Assembly (NCBI GenBank): GCA_963843945.1
Contig: CAWJMF010000001.1
Location: 213,458-277,457, forward strand
Reading direction: 5' to 3'
Source of the DNA: CAWJMF01 sp963843945
GTDB lineage: Bacteria; Vulcanimicrobiota; Vulcanimicrobiia; Vulcanimicrobiales; Vulcanimicrobiaceae
Length of the DNA stretch: 64,000 nucleotides
Shown here: positions 40,227 through 48,661 of the stretch, piece after piece
Layout: the number at the start of each line of letters is the position of its first letter
How positions within the stretch are numbered: position 1 is the first letter of the stretch
Made by a program: the position numbers and the translations under genes
Notes under the pieces: generated by a model
What the model was told of the DNA's origin: nothing
Seen by the model: only the letters and a program-made list of their open reading frames with translations
Databases searched by the model: none

Positions 40227-41936
40227 CTACTCCGCCACGGGCTTGCGCAACTGCCAAGTCGGCACGAGCATCAGCACCCGGTCGCGCGGGCGGACCTCTG
40301 CGAAGTCGCTGATGTACGTAAGCGTCCCGTCGCGCCAGACGCACAGCGGAATGCAGTTCGGCACCGGGGGCGGCAGGACGTCGAGGGCCTGAGCCATCTC
40401 CCCGATCGAGTAGTCGCGTCCTGCGATTTGAATCCGGCCGCGCGCTCCCGGAAAGCGCGAAAGGCCTGCCAGCACGGGCGCGGCCAGGGCCGCGGTGGCG
40501 TAGGTGCGGGTGATGCCGAAGTGCCGCCGCACGGATTCCTCGAACGAGGCCTCTTGGACGCGCAGCACGATCGTGATGTCGGGATTTCGCGCCCGCGCGC
40601 CGAGCGCGATCTCGAGGTTCATCGCGTCGCTATTGGTCAACGCGATCAACGCCTCGGCTTGCTGCAGGTTGCACAGATCGAGCGTGGCGTCTTGGGTCGC
40701 GTCGCCCGTCAGCAAGTCGAAGTGCCGGTCGCGCGAGAGTTCGACCACCGTCGGTTTCGGATTCGCTTCGAGCACGACGACCTGACGCTCCAGACCGAGA
40801 AGATATTCGATCACTCGCGAGCCGACGTTTCCGGAGCCGCATACGATGATGTGGCCGCGGCGTTTGATTCGGCGCAGGCCTTGAACGGCCACCCATTGGG
40901 CTTGCGTCAGGCGCGAGGTCAGGATCGCGGTGAAGACGCCGGTGAGCGTGACGCCCAAGACCATGACGAGCATCGCGACCGCAACCTGCATCCGGTCGTC
41001 CAGTCGCGGCGTGATGTCACCGTAACCGACCGTCGTCATGGTCGAGAGCACGTAGTAGGCGGCCTTCAGCGCATCGATGTGCTGCTTGAGCGCGAAGAAC
41101 GCGGTAGCGAGCGCGAACAGCAAGACCGCGGCGACGATGAGTCCTTGGACCACGCTGCCGAGGTGCAGCCAACTTCTTGCGATCCACGCGAAAACGCGGG
41201 ACGCAACCGGACGCTCGCGCGTCGCCGCGAGCGATGCGCGCCGCACCGCCTGCCGCGGGCGAACGATGCCGAAGGTCGTCAGTTCGCGCTTACCGGTGAG
41301 AATCGCACCCCGCTCGTAGGCGGCGTCGCCGTCGACGGCGACGATCCGTTCGGCTAGATACGTCTCGGCGTCGGCAACGGTCGATCCGGCTAGACCCGAG
41401 CGCGACGTCGAGCGGCTCGCGAAGCCCACCAGCGGCCCGTCGATGTCGGGAAATTGCAGGCCGTAGAAGCAACTTTGATCGACGGCCGTGCTCGCGTAGG
41501 TGGCCGCCGAGTGCGCCGAGAGCGAGATCACCGAGCAATCCGACAGGTTCTGCTCGAGCTTGCGCCCGAGCGTCCGATTGAACTGGCTGATCACGACGCG
41601 GATGAGCGGGTTGAGGTCGCGTGCTTTCAAGGCCACCAGCAGGTTCAGATGGTCGTCGTCCGTGAGGACCATGATCGAGGCTGCGTTTAGAACGCCCGCA
41701 GCGCGCAGCGACTCCTCGTCGTGGGGCTTGCGCTCGATGAAGGTCGCCCCAAGCTTGCGCACTTTGTCGCCGAAGCCGTCGCTGCCGTGGCCCCACAACA
41801 CCGTTACGACCTGTCCGCGCGCGGAGGTCAGCTCGTAACAGGCTTTGAGCGCCAGCGCGTCGCCGCCGACGATAATGATCAGCGGGAGCGCGGTGACGGC
41901 TTCCGGGGAACGTTGTTCCATATCGGCGTAGTCCAT
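40227..41936 (-). CDS. Two-RCK potassium channel/TrkA-N protein
   Basis: 569 residues from the ATG at 41936 (MDYADMEQ; a second ATG five codons later is also possible). Order: an N-terminal RCK/TrkA domain (PLIIIVGGDALALKACYELTSARGQVV; about 10-230), two transmembrane helices flanking a pore with the filter TVGYGDI (about 305), then a second RCK domain (GHIIVCGSGNVGSRVIEYLLGLERQVVVLEAN, GDATQDATLDLCNLQQAEALIAL) and a TrkA-C-like end. Having an RCK domain on both sides of the pore within one chain is a CASTOR/POLLUX-like or Kch-variant layout. K+ selectivity follows from the filter. It diverges from the SsuA-like gene across only six bases. Confidence 0.9.
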   Translation of the reverse strand: MDYADMEQRSPEAVTALPLIIIVGGDALALKACYELTSARGQVVTVLWGHGSDGFGDKVRKLGATFIERKPHDEESLRAAGVLNAASIMVLTDDDHLNLLVALKARDLNPLIRVVISQFNRTLGRKLEQNLSDCSVISLSAHSAATYASTAVDQSCFYGLQFPDIDGPLVGFASRSTSRSGLAGSTVADAETYLAERIVAVDGDAAYERGAILTGKRELTTFGIVRPRQAVRRASLAATRERPVASRVFAWIARSWLHLGSVVQGLIVAAVLLFALATAFFALKQHIDALKAAYYVLSTMTTVGYGDITPRLDDRMQVAVAMLVMVLGVTLTGVFTAILTSRLTQAQWVAVQGLRRIKRRGHIIVCGSGNVGSRVIEYLLGLERQVVVLEANPKPTVVELSRDRHFDLLTGDATQDATLDLCNLQQAEALIALTNSDAMNLEIALGARARNPDITIVLRVQEASFEESVRRHFGITRTYATAALAAPVLAGLSRFPGARGRIQIAGRDYSIGEMAQALDVLPPPVPNCIPLCVWRDGTLTYISDFAEVRPRDRVLMLVPTWQLRKPVAE

Positions 41937-41942
41937 CGTTCG

Positions 41943-42896
41943 ATGCCCAACCGAAAGGACTTCCTTGCGGCGGGAGCCGCCGCCGTCGCGCTGCCGCGCC
42001 GCGCGAGCGCCGCGTCGACGCGGCTGAGCGCAGGTTACGTCCCCTCGACGCTCTTCGCGCCCGTCTTCGTGGCACAAGATCGCGGCTATTTCGAGAGCGC
42101 CGGCGCCGCGGTGAGTTTAACGCCGATCGTCGCCGGACAGGACGCGCTCGCGCTGGTCGCAACGGGCCGGCTCGACTTCATTGCCGCCGGACTCTCGGCT
42201 GCATTTTTCAACGGCATCGAGCGCGGTTTGGACGTTCGCATCGTCGCGTCGACCGGCTACCAGCCGCGGACCGGCGGTCACCCCTCGGCGCTCGTCGTGC
42301 GAGCCGATCTCGACGGCGTCCGGAGCGTGGCGGATTTGCGCGGCAAGCGGGTTGCCTGGAACGGCGGCGCGGGAGCCGCGTCGGCCTACTACGTGTCGCG
42401 CATCTTCGCGAAAGCGGGTCTGAAGCTGAGCGACGTCGAGGTCGTGAACATCGGCACGCCCGATCAAGGCGTCGCCTTCGAACGCAAAGCGATCGACGCC
42501 GCCTTTACGTCCACGCCGGCGACCGAAGCCTTCGAGGAGCGCAAACTCGTGCGCTTCTTGGCCGCGCCGCCGGCCGGCATCGCGGCGACGGGGATCTTTT
42601 TCGGGCCGAGTCTGCTCGGCAATCCGAACCTCGCGCGCGCGGTGCTCGATGCCGGCCGGCGCGGCGCGCTCGACATCGCGGGCGCGGCTTACGACAGCCC
42701 GCAAAACTTGGCCACGTTCGCAACTTACACGCAGGTGCCGGTCGACGTGTTGCGGCGCAGCGCGCGCTACGACTTCGCCCCCGACCTGCGCATCGACCAG
42801 CCCACGCTCGAAGACATGCAGCGCGTCTTTCTTGGGCTTGGCATCTTGACGTATGCGACGCCGCTCGATGCGGCCCGCATGGTGGCGCGCTTCTGA
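41943..42896 (+). CDS. ABC transporter substrate-binding protein, SsuA/NMT1 type
   Basis: 317 residues from the ATG at 41943. The N-terminus NRKDFLAAGAAAVALPRRASA is a Tat-like signal with RK in place of RR. The mature protein is a type 2 periplasmic binding fold: LSAGYVPSTLFAPVFVAQDRGYFESAGAAVSLTPIVAGQDALALVATGRLDFIAAG, DLRGKRVAWNGGAGAASAYYVSRIFAKAGL and AFERKAIDAAFTSTPATEAFEERKL. This is the family that feeds SsuBC/TauBC-type importers, so it may serve the transporter at 34894-36410. The start is only six bases from the divergent channel gene, and its stop overlaps a CTG start (CTGA). Confidence 0.88.
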   Translation: MPNRKDFLAAGAAAVALPRRASAASTRLSAGYVPSTLFAPVFVAQDRGYFESAGAAVSLTPIVAGQDALALVATGRLDFIAAGLSAAFFNGIERGLDVRIVASTGYQPRTGGHPSALVVRADLDGVRSVADLRGKRVAWNGGAGAASAYYVSRIFAKAGLKLSDVEVVNIGTPDQGVAFERKAIDAAFTSTPATEAFEERKLVRFLAAPPAGIAATGIFFGPSLLGNPNLARAVLDAGRRGALDIAGAAYDSPQNLATFATYTQVPVDVLRRSARYDFAPDLRIDQPTLEDMQRVFLGLGILTYATPLDAARMVARF

Positions 42897-43261
42897 TCGG
42901 CAAGGCGCTCGCCGGACTCGGAGCGCTCGCACTCGCTTTGCTCGGCGCCGGGGCCACGCTCGCGCCGGGTGCCTCGACGCGCGGGTACGGCATCGCGTCC
43001 GACGACCCCGAAGCGCTCGCGTACGTGCGCGCCTGCGGCGCACGCGATCTCGTCTTAGGCGCGCTGCTCGCGCTCGCGCTCGCGAACGGCGAGCGCCGTC
43101 AGCTCGGCGCGACGTTGGGCTGCTGCGCGCTGGTCGGACTCGCCGACTTCCTGATCGTCCGGCGCGCGCAGGGGAGCGAACCGCGGCCCGCGGTCGCATT
43201 GCACGCCGCCGGCTGCGCCGGTTGCGCTCTCGTCGCGCTGCTCGTCGTGCAGGGGATTTGA
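42893..43261 (+). CDS. DUF4267-like small membrane protein, CTG start
   Basis: 122 residues counted from the CTG at 42893, which overlaps the previous stop (CTGA). This gives an uninterrupted first helix (IGKALAGLGALALALLGAGATLAPGAS); the alternative TTG at 42938 would begin in the middle of it. Then GYGIASDDPEALAYVRACGARDLVLGALLALALANGE, LGATLGCCALVGLADFLIVRRA and a last helix. The fold matches the DUF4267 group of four-helix membrane proteins of unknown function. Confidence 0.75.
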   Translation: MIGKALAGLGALALALLGAGATLAPGASTRGYGIASDDPEALAYVRACGARDLVLGALLALALANGERRQLGATLGCCALVGLADFLIVRRAQGSEPRPAVALHAAGCAGCALVALLVVQGI

Positions 43262-43334
43262 ACGCTCCAGGAGCGCCGCTGCCGGAGACGGTACAGAACC
43301 GACGCATGCTCAAAAGCGAACGAGGCAAGCCTCA

Positions 43335-44474
43335 ATGGTAATCGGCGTCCCACGCGAGACCGCCGAGGGCGAACGGCGCGTGGCGCTCGTTCCCGAGACG
43401 GTCGGGAAACTCGTCAAGTCGGGCGCGAGCGTCGCCGTCGAGCGCGGCGCGGGCAGTGCGGCGTCGTTCCTCGACAGCGCCTACGAAGAAGCGGGCGCAA
43501 CGCTCGAAAACGACGCAGCCGCGCTGTACGGTAAGGCCGACCTCGTCGTGAAAGTGCAGCGGCCTAGCGCCGCCGAACTCGCGCTGACGCACCCCGGACA
43601 AACGCTGATCGCACTGCTCGCGCCGCTCGGCGACCCGGCCTCGGTCGAAGCCTACGCCGCGCGCAAGATCAACGCGTTGAGCATGGACGCGATTCCACGC
43701 ATCACGCGCGCGCAAGCAATGGACGTGCTCTCGTCGCAAGCCAACATCGGCGGCTACAAAGCCGTGCTCATCGCGGCGAGCTTGCTTCCGCGCTTTTTCC
43801 CGATGTTGACCACGGCCGCGGGAACGATCCCGCCGGCGAAAGTCCTCGTCCTCGGCGCAGGTGTGGCGGGTCTGCAAGCGATCGCGACGGCGCGCCGCTT
43901 GGGCGGCGTCGTGAGCGGTTACGACACGCGCTCGGTGGTGAAGGAGCAGGTGCAGAGCCTCGGGGCAACCTTCCTCGAGCTCGACCTGGGCGTCGAGGGC
44001 GAGGGCGCGGGCGGCTACGCCAAGGCGCTTGGCGCCGAACAAGAGACGAAGCAGCAAGAGTTGCTGGCGCAAAGCATCGCGGGCCAAGACGTGGTGATCA
44101 CGACGGCGGCGGTGCCCGGGCGGCGCGCGCCGCTGCTGATCACGGAGGCCGCAATCCGCGGCATGAAGCCGGGCTCCGTGATCGTCGACCTCGCCGCCGA
44201 AACGGGCGGCAACAGCGCGCTCACCGAGCCGGGCAAGGTCATCGAAGCGCACGGCGTGACCATCGTCGGGACGACCAACTTGCCGTCGACGATGCCGTAT
44301 CACGCCAGCCAACTCTACTCGCGCAACGTCTACGCGCTGTTGCAGCTGTTGATCAAGGATGGAGTTCTCGATCTGAATATGGCGGACGAGATCATCAAAG
44401 GCACGACGCTCGTGCACGAAGGCACGATCGTGCACGAACCGACGCTGGCCGCTTCGGCCGGGAGCAAAGCGTGA
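43335..44474 (+). CDS. pntA: NAD(P) transhydrogenase subunit alpha part 1 (PntAA, dI domain)
   Basis: 379 residues. NAD(H)-binding domain I of proton-translocating transhydrogenase, related to alanine dehydrogenase: VIGVPRETAEGERRVALVPETV at the start, DAIPRITRAQAMDVLSSQANIGGYKAVL near 130, the nucleotide fold KVLVLGAGVAGLQAIATARRLGGVVSGYDTR near 170, and QDVVITTAAVPGRRAPLLIT with GSVIVDLAAETGGN. Unlike the Escherichia coli PntA, the alpha subunit is split, so this gene covers only dI and the membrane piece is the next gene. Its stop overlaps the next GTG (GTGA). Confidence 0.95.
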   Translation: MVIGVPRETAEGERRVALVPETVGKLVKSGASVAVERGAGSAASFLDSAYEEAGATLENDAAALYGKADLVVKVQRPSAAELALTHPGQTLIALLAPLGDPASVEAYAARKINALSMDAIPRITRAQAMDVLSSQANIGGYKAVLIAASLLPRFFPMLTTAAGTIPPAKVLVLGAGVAGLQAIATARRLGGVVSGYDTRSVVKEQVQSLGATFLELDLGVEGEGAGGYAKALGAEQETKQQELLAQSIAGQDVVITTAAVPGRRAPLLITEAAIRGMKPGSVIVDLAAETGGNSALTEPGKVIEAHGVTIVGTTNLPSTMPYHASQLYSRNVYALLQLLIKDGVLDLNMADEIIKGTTLVHEGTIVHEPTLAASAGSKA

Positions 44475-44787
44475 ACGCGCAACTGCTCACCGAGTTCACG
44501 ATCTTCGTGCTGGCGGTCTTCGTCGGGTCTCGAAGTGATCTCGAAAGTCCCGACGACCCTGCACACGCCGCTTATGTCGGCAACGAACGCGATCCACGGG
44601 ATCGTGCTCGTCGGCGCGCTGCTGGTCGCGGTCGTTGCGGAACCCGAAACTCGGGCCGGTTCTTTCGGTCCTCGTGGTGTTTCTCGCGTCGCTCAACGTG
44701 TTCGGCGGCTACGTCGTGACGGAACGGATGCTCGCGATGTTCAAACCGCGCGTTTCGCCCGCACCGGACGGAACGAAAAAGCCGTGA
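44471..44787 (+). CDS. NAD(P) transhydrogenase subunit alpha part 2 (PntAB), frame broken twice
   Basis: About 104 residues with three to four membrane helices; it is the alpha-subunit share of the proton channel. The sequence begins NAQLLTEFTIFVLAVFVG, continues one frame later as FEVISKVPTTLHTPLMSATNAIHGIVLVGALLVAVVA, and again one frame later as NPKLGPVLSVLVVFLASLNVFGGYVVTERMLAMF. Two surplus bases, near 44534 (a C) and 44640 (a G), explain both breaks. All three pieces match the family over its whole length, so the gene is probably intact in the organism. Stop and pntB start overlap (GTGA). Confidence 0.85.
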
Positions 44788-46204
44788 CCGATACCTCGTC
44801 GGCCGCGGCGCTCGCGATCAACGGCGCCTACCTCGTCACGGGCATCTGTTTCATCATCGGCCTGCGCTACCTCAGTTCGCCCAAGACCGCGCGCCGCGGC
44901 AACCGGATCTCGATGCTCGGCATGGCGATCGCGCTGGTCGCAACCGGCTTCCAACTCGACTTCGCCGGCGCGTGGTGGATTTTGCTGGCGGGCGTCGGCG
45001 CCGGTGCGGCGATCGGCATCTACGCGGCGCGCGCCGTGAAGATGACCGCGATGCCGCAAATGGTCGCGCTCTTCAACGGCGCGGGCGGCGGCGCTGCGGC
45101 GATGGTCGCTGCGGCCGAGTTCCTCAAACTGAGCCCCGACACGTCGTACGTCACCTGGGATCAAGCGATCACGATGGTGCTCTCGAGCGTGATCGGTGCG
45201 ATCAGCTTCACCGGCAGCATCATCGCCTTCCTCAAGCTGCAAGAGCTCATGACGGGCCGTCCCGTCACCTATCCCGGGCCAGCAGATCGTCAACGCACTG
45301 GTCGCGCTCACGATCGTGGTGGCCGCCGGCTTCGTCATCGCCAACCAGTATACGGTGCCGGCGTTTTTCGTGGCGGTCGGCGCGGCCGCGCTGCTCGGCG
45401 TGCTGTTCGTGCTGCCGATCGGCGGCGCCGATATGCCGGTCATCATCTCGCTGCTCAACTCGTTCACCGGGCTCGCCGCCGCGCTGACGGGCTTCGTGCT
45501 CGGGAACAACGTGCTGATCATCAGCGGCGCGCTCGTCGGCGCCTCCGGCACGCTGCTGACGCTGATGATGGGCAAAGCCATGAACCGCTCGATCAGCAAC
45601 GTCCTGTTCGGCGCGTTCGGCAAGGTCGCGAGCGGCGGCGACGGTCCGGCCGCCGGGACCAGCGGAAGCGGAACCGTCCGCGAAGCTCTCGGCCGACGAC
45701 GTCGCGACGATGCTGGCCTACGCGCAGAACGTGATCGTCGTTCCCGGCTATGGGATGGCGGTCGCGCAAGCGCAGCACAGCGTGCGCGAGCTCGCCGATC
45801 AGCTCGAGAAGAAGGGCGTAACCGTCAAGTACGCGATCCATCCGGTCGCCGGCCGCATGCCGGGCCACATGAACGTCCTGCTCGCCGAAGCGAACGTGCC
45901 CTACACCGCGCTCTACGACATGGACGACATCAACCCGGAGTTCCCGCGCGCCGACGTGGCGCTCGTCATCGGTGCCAACGACGTGACGAACCCCGCAGCG
46001 CGCAACGTCGCTTCCAGCCCGATCTACGGCATGCCGATTCTCGACGTCGACAAAGCCCACAACGTCGTCGTCCTCAAGCGCTCGATGAAGCCCGGCTTCG
46101 CCGGCATCGACAACCCGCTCTACGAGCTTCCCAACACCGGCATGCTCTTCGGCGACGCCAAAGGCTCGATCGACAAACTCACGGCCGCGGTAAAAGCGCT
46201 CTAA
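44784..46204 (+). CDS. pntB: NAD(P) transhydrogenase subunit beta (PntB), frame broken twice
   Basis: About 472 residues when read through two surplus bases, near 45275 and 45675. The first part has the membrane domain (SSAAALAINGAYLVTGICFIIGLRYLSSP; GNRISMLGMAIALVATGF; MPQMVALFNGAGGGAAAMVAAAEF). The second continues QQIVNALVALTIVVAAGFVIANQ with PVIISLLNSFTGLAAALTGFVLGNNVLIISGALVGASGTLLTLMMGKAMNRS. The third is the NADP-binding domain III (AQNVIVVPGYGMAVAQAQHSVRELADQLE, HPVAGRMPGHMNVLLAEANVPY, VIGANDVTNPAA). With PntAA and PntAB it makes NADPH from NADH using the proton gradient. Confidence 0.92.
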
Positions 46205-46223
46205 GCCTCAGTCCACTAGAGCG
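46197..46223. terminator. Inverted repeat between convergent genes
   Basis: CGCTCTA (46197-46203) and TAGAGCG (46217-46223) form a 7-bp perfect stem with a 13-base loop. It spans the stop codons of the convergent pntB and propeller genes. No T-run follows on either side, so its role as a bidirectional terminator is uncertain. Confidence 0.3.
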
Positions 46224-46860
46224 TGAACGACACGAGCGCATCGTTGTTGCGATCGGCGATCCAGAACTGCTCGCCATCGAAGGCAACGCTGCGTGGCTTG
46301 AACGGAAGCGAACGAAGCGCTTGGATCGACGAGGCATCGTCGTCGACGCCAAGGCGCTCGAAGCGTCCGTCGACCCACTCATCGTCGACGGTCACGAGGT
46401 AAAACGCGCCGTCGACGATCGTCATCCCAACCGGGCGGCGCTCCAATTGCACTTCGCGCACCGCGGCACCACGTTCGTCGAGCTCGATAAGCTTCTTATC
46501 CCAGGCTTGCGAGAGATACAGCGTTCCGTCTGCATAGGCGAGAAACGAGCCTGAGTTATCCGGACATACGAAACGCTCCGCAAATCCCGCATCGGGCGAA
46601 AATGCATAGACGTAACGGTGATCGTACTCATCCGGTTCGTCGATCGCCGGCGCCAGGATCAGCCGAAAATCCGAACCGGTATACGTGATGCCCAATGACT
46701 GCGCCGGCGGAACGAACTCGCGCTGGACGCTCCACGTCCGCGGATCGACCGCGTACAAGCGGCCGTTCGCGGCGCTGGTCAACCACATCGTCGCACCGTC
46801 CCACGCAACACCTTGGGGACCTTGCACGGGGGAAGCGTGTCGCGTGAGTTCACTCATCAT
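46216..46860 (-). CDS. Beta-propeller protein (SMP-30/NHL-like), cytoplasmic
   Basis: 214 residues, too short for a full six-bladed propeller. Repeats of about 45 residues each contain a strand pattern such as GPQGVAWDGATMWLTSAANGRLYAVDPRTW, SGSFLAYADGTLYLSQAWDKKLIELDERG, RRPVGMTIVDGAFYLVTVDDEW and KPRSVAFDGEQFWIADRNNDALVSF. No signal peptide. Such proteins bind small lactones or act as scaffolds; the function here is unknown. It converges with pntB and diverges from the next small gene across 16 bases. Confidence 0.75.
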   Translation of the reverse strand: MMSELTRHASPVQGPQGVAWDGATMWLTSAANGRLYAVDPRTWSVQREFVPPAQSLGITYTGSDFRLILAPAIDEPDEYDHRYVYAFSPDAGFAERFVCPDNSGSFLAYADGTLYLSQAWDKKLIELDERGAAVREVQLERRPVGMTIVDGAFYLVTVDDEWVDGRFERLGVDDDASSIQALRSLPFKPRSVAFDGEQFWIADRNNDALVSFTL

Positions 46861-46876
46861 ACGTCGAAGTTAGACC

Positions 46877-47224
46877 GTGGTTCCCCCGATTCCGGCCGGC
46901 TTTCGACCGGCTGCCGAATGGGGTGGTATACTCGAAGCCCCGCTCGTCGCCGATTGGACCGTGGACATGAAACTCTTAATGAAATTCGATCAAGAGACCG
47001 TCGCCGGCATGAAGTGTCTGGCGGAGTCGAACGAGTTCGCCCTCTACGCGCTCGGCGACGACACGTACGCCCTGGTCCACCGGCACGAGGGCACGGAATG
47101 GGAAGCGATCACCATCTCCGGCGACGGCGTCTTCCGCGTCGGCGAACTCCTGATCGACGCGATGCGCCACCTGTACCGCGATACGGCGAAGACGCTCTCG
47201 GAGGCCAAGCACCCGAGCCCCTGA
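46877..47224 (+). CDS. Small hypothetical protein
   Basis: 115 residues from a GTG. Sequence VPPIPAGFRPAAEWGGILEAPLVADWTVDMKLLMKF, then QETVAGMKCLAESNEFALYALGDDTYALVHRHEGTEWEAITISGDGVFRVGELLIDAMRHLY. The second half looks like a small alpha/beta domain. No signal or membrane segment, and I recognise no family. It is followed after 15 bases by the membrane glycosyltransferase. Confidence 0.6.
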   Translation: MVPPIPAGFRPAAEWGGILEAPLVADWTVDMKLLMKFDQETVAGMKCLAESNEFALYALGDDTYALVHRHEGTEWEAITISGDGVFRVGELLIDAMRHLYRDTAKTLSEAKHPSP

Positions 47225-47239
47225 AATAGCAGAAGGCGC

Positions 47240-48661
47240 ATGGTCGCCTTTTTCTACATCTTAGCGTTGCTCGCGGTAGGCCTGTCGCTCTTTCCTCGAC
47301 CGCCGCACGTGCCGCGCGCCGAAGCAGCGGGCACGACGCGCCGGCCGCTCGCCCGAAGAGATCTCGTTCTGTTGGCGACGCTCTGTGCGATGCTCTGCGT
47401 CCTGTTCGCGCTCCAGACGGCCTTGACCGACCGTGCCGCCCTCTCGCAGCGGCCGCTGCCGGCTTGGTTCCTCACACTCCCGCTCCTGTTTTTTGCCCCG
47501 GACCCGCCGTTCCACGCGCTCCCCGATCGTGCGCTGGTCGAATGGACGCAACTCTTGGCGGTGCTCGAGAGCGCCCTGCTCTTGGCGATCTTCATCGTGG
47601 TCAGGCGCATCGACTGCCGGCAGCGGAGCGTCATCGCCCTGGCCGTGCTCACCGCGCTGTGTATGAGCGCGCTCGCGTTCGGCTCGCGGGTAGCCTGCTC
47701 CGACTTGTACGCCTACGTGGCTCAAGCGCTCGTGTGGCCGCACCAATATGCACCGCCGGCAATTCCGTTTGCGGGCGATGCGGCGCACCTCAACTTCATG
47801 TGGGGAACGCCGATCGTTCCGTCGCCCTATGGCCCGCTCTGGAACGCCATCGGCGCAATCGCGATCGCCGGCACGCACGCGTTTTGGCAGCAGACGCTGG
47901 CTTTTCGCTGGTTGGGATTCGCCTCGCTTGCGCTCTGCGTGTCCTGCGTCTGGCGTTTGCTCGGCGCCTCCGCCGCGGCGCTGCTCTTCGCGATCAACCC
48001 GGCACTCTACGACCGCTACCTCATCCGAGCGAACAACGATTTGAGCGGCGTCGCGCTCATTCTGCTCGCGGCTCTGGCGCGGCAGCGAACGTGGCTGGCC
48101 GTTCTCTTGGTCGCGGCCGCCGGCACGATCAAGCTGCCGTTGCTGCTCGCCGGGCTCGTCGTGTTCTGGGACAAACCGAGCCTGCGGCAGCGTCTGGGGC
48201 CGGCGCTCTGCGCACTGGCGCTCGGCCTCGCCGCGTCACTCGCCTTCGGGGGCGTCGACTACATCCGAGCGCTGCAAAGCACGTACGCAACGTACGATCA
48301 CGGTCCGTCGACCGTGCAGCAGGCGCTGCACTGGACGCTCGCGCTCGTTGCGCTCGCGGCCATCGGGCTGGCGCTCTGGCGTCGCAGGTTCGTGCTCGGA
48401 CTCGACTGGTCGTTCCTCAGTTTCGGACAGTACCCGCTCTCGCAATACCTCGCTTGGTGTCTACCCTACGTGCTCGTCGGCAGCGCGAGCCCGTTTCCGT
48501 TCCTGATTTCGTGGCCGTTGCTCGATTACGCGTTGTCGCTCGAGTACGAGTACACGCCGTTCTTTCTCGTGGAACGCTTCCTCTTGATCCTCGGCGTCGC
48601 CGCCGCGGTTGGTTTTGCGGTTCTCTCACGCCGGCGGCAACCGACGGCACTCGCCTCCTAA
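47240..48661 (+). CDS. Polytopic GT-C-type glycosyltransferase
   Basis: 473 residues with about eleven membrane helices. After two N-terminal helices, the loop GSRVACSDLYAYVAQALVWPHQYAPPAIPFAGDA holds the acidic residue expected in the first extracytoplasmic loop of GT-C enzymes, followed by GTPIVPSPYGPLWNAIG and NPALYDRYLIRANNDLSGVALILLAAL. These enzymes transfer a mannose- or arabinose-like sugar from a polyprenyl phosphate carrier on the outer face of the membrane (GT87-like pattern). Donor and acceptor are unknown. The stop overlaps the convergent acyltransferase stop by four bases. First gene of the glycan region. Confidence 0.8.
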   Translation: MVAFFYILALLAVGLSLFPRPPHVPRAEAAGTTRRPLARRDLVLLATLCAMLCVLFALQTALTDRAALSQRPLPAWFLTLPLLFFAPDPPFHALPDRALVEWTQLLAVLESALLLAIFIVVRRIDCRQRSVIALAVLTALCMSALAFGSRVACSDLYAYVAQALVWPHQYAPPAIPFAGDAAHLNFMWGTPIVPSPYGPLWNAIGAIAIAGTHAFWQQTLAFRWLGFASLALCVSCVWRLLGASAAALLFAINPALYDRYLIRANNDLSGVALILLAALARQRTWLAVLLVAAAGTIKLPLLLAGLVVFWDKPSLRQRLGPALCALALGLAASLAFGGVDYIRALQSTYATYDHGPSTVQQALHWTLALVALAAIGLALWRRRFVLGLDWSFLSFGQYPLSQYLAWCLPYVLVGSASPFPFLISWPLLDYALSLEYEYTPFFLVERFLLILGVAAAVGFAVLSRRRQPTALAS

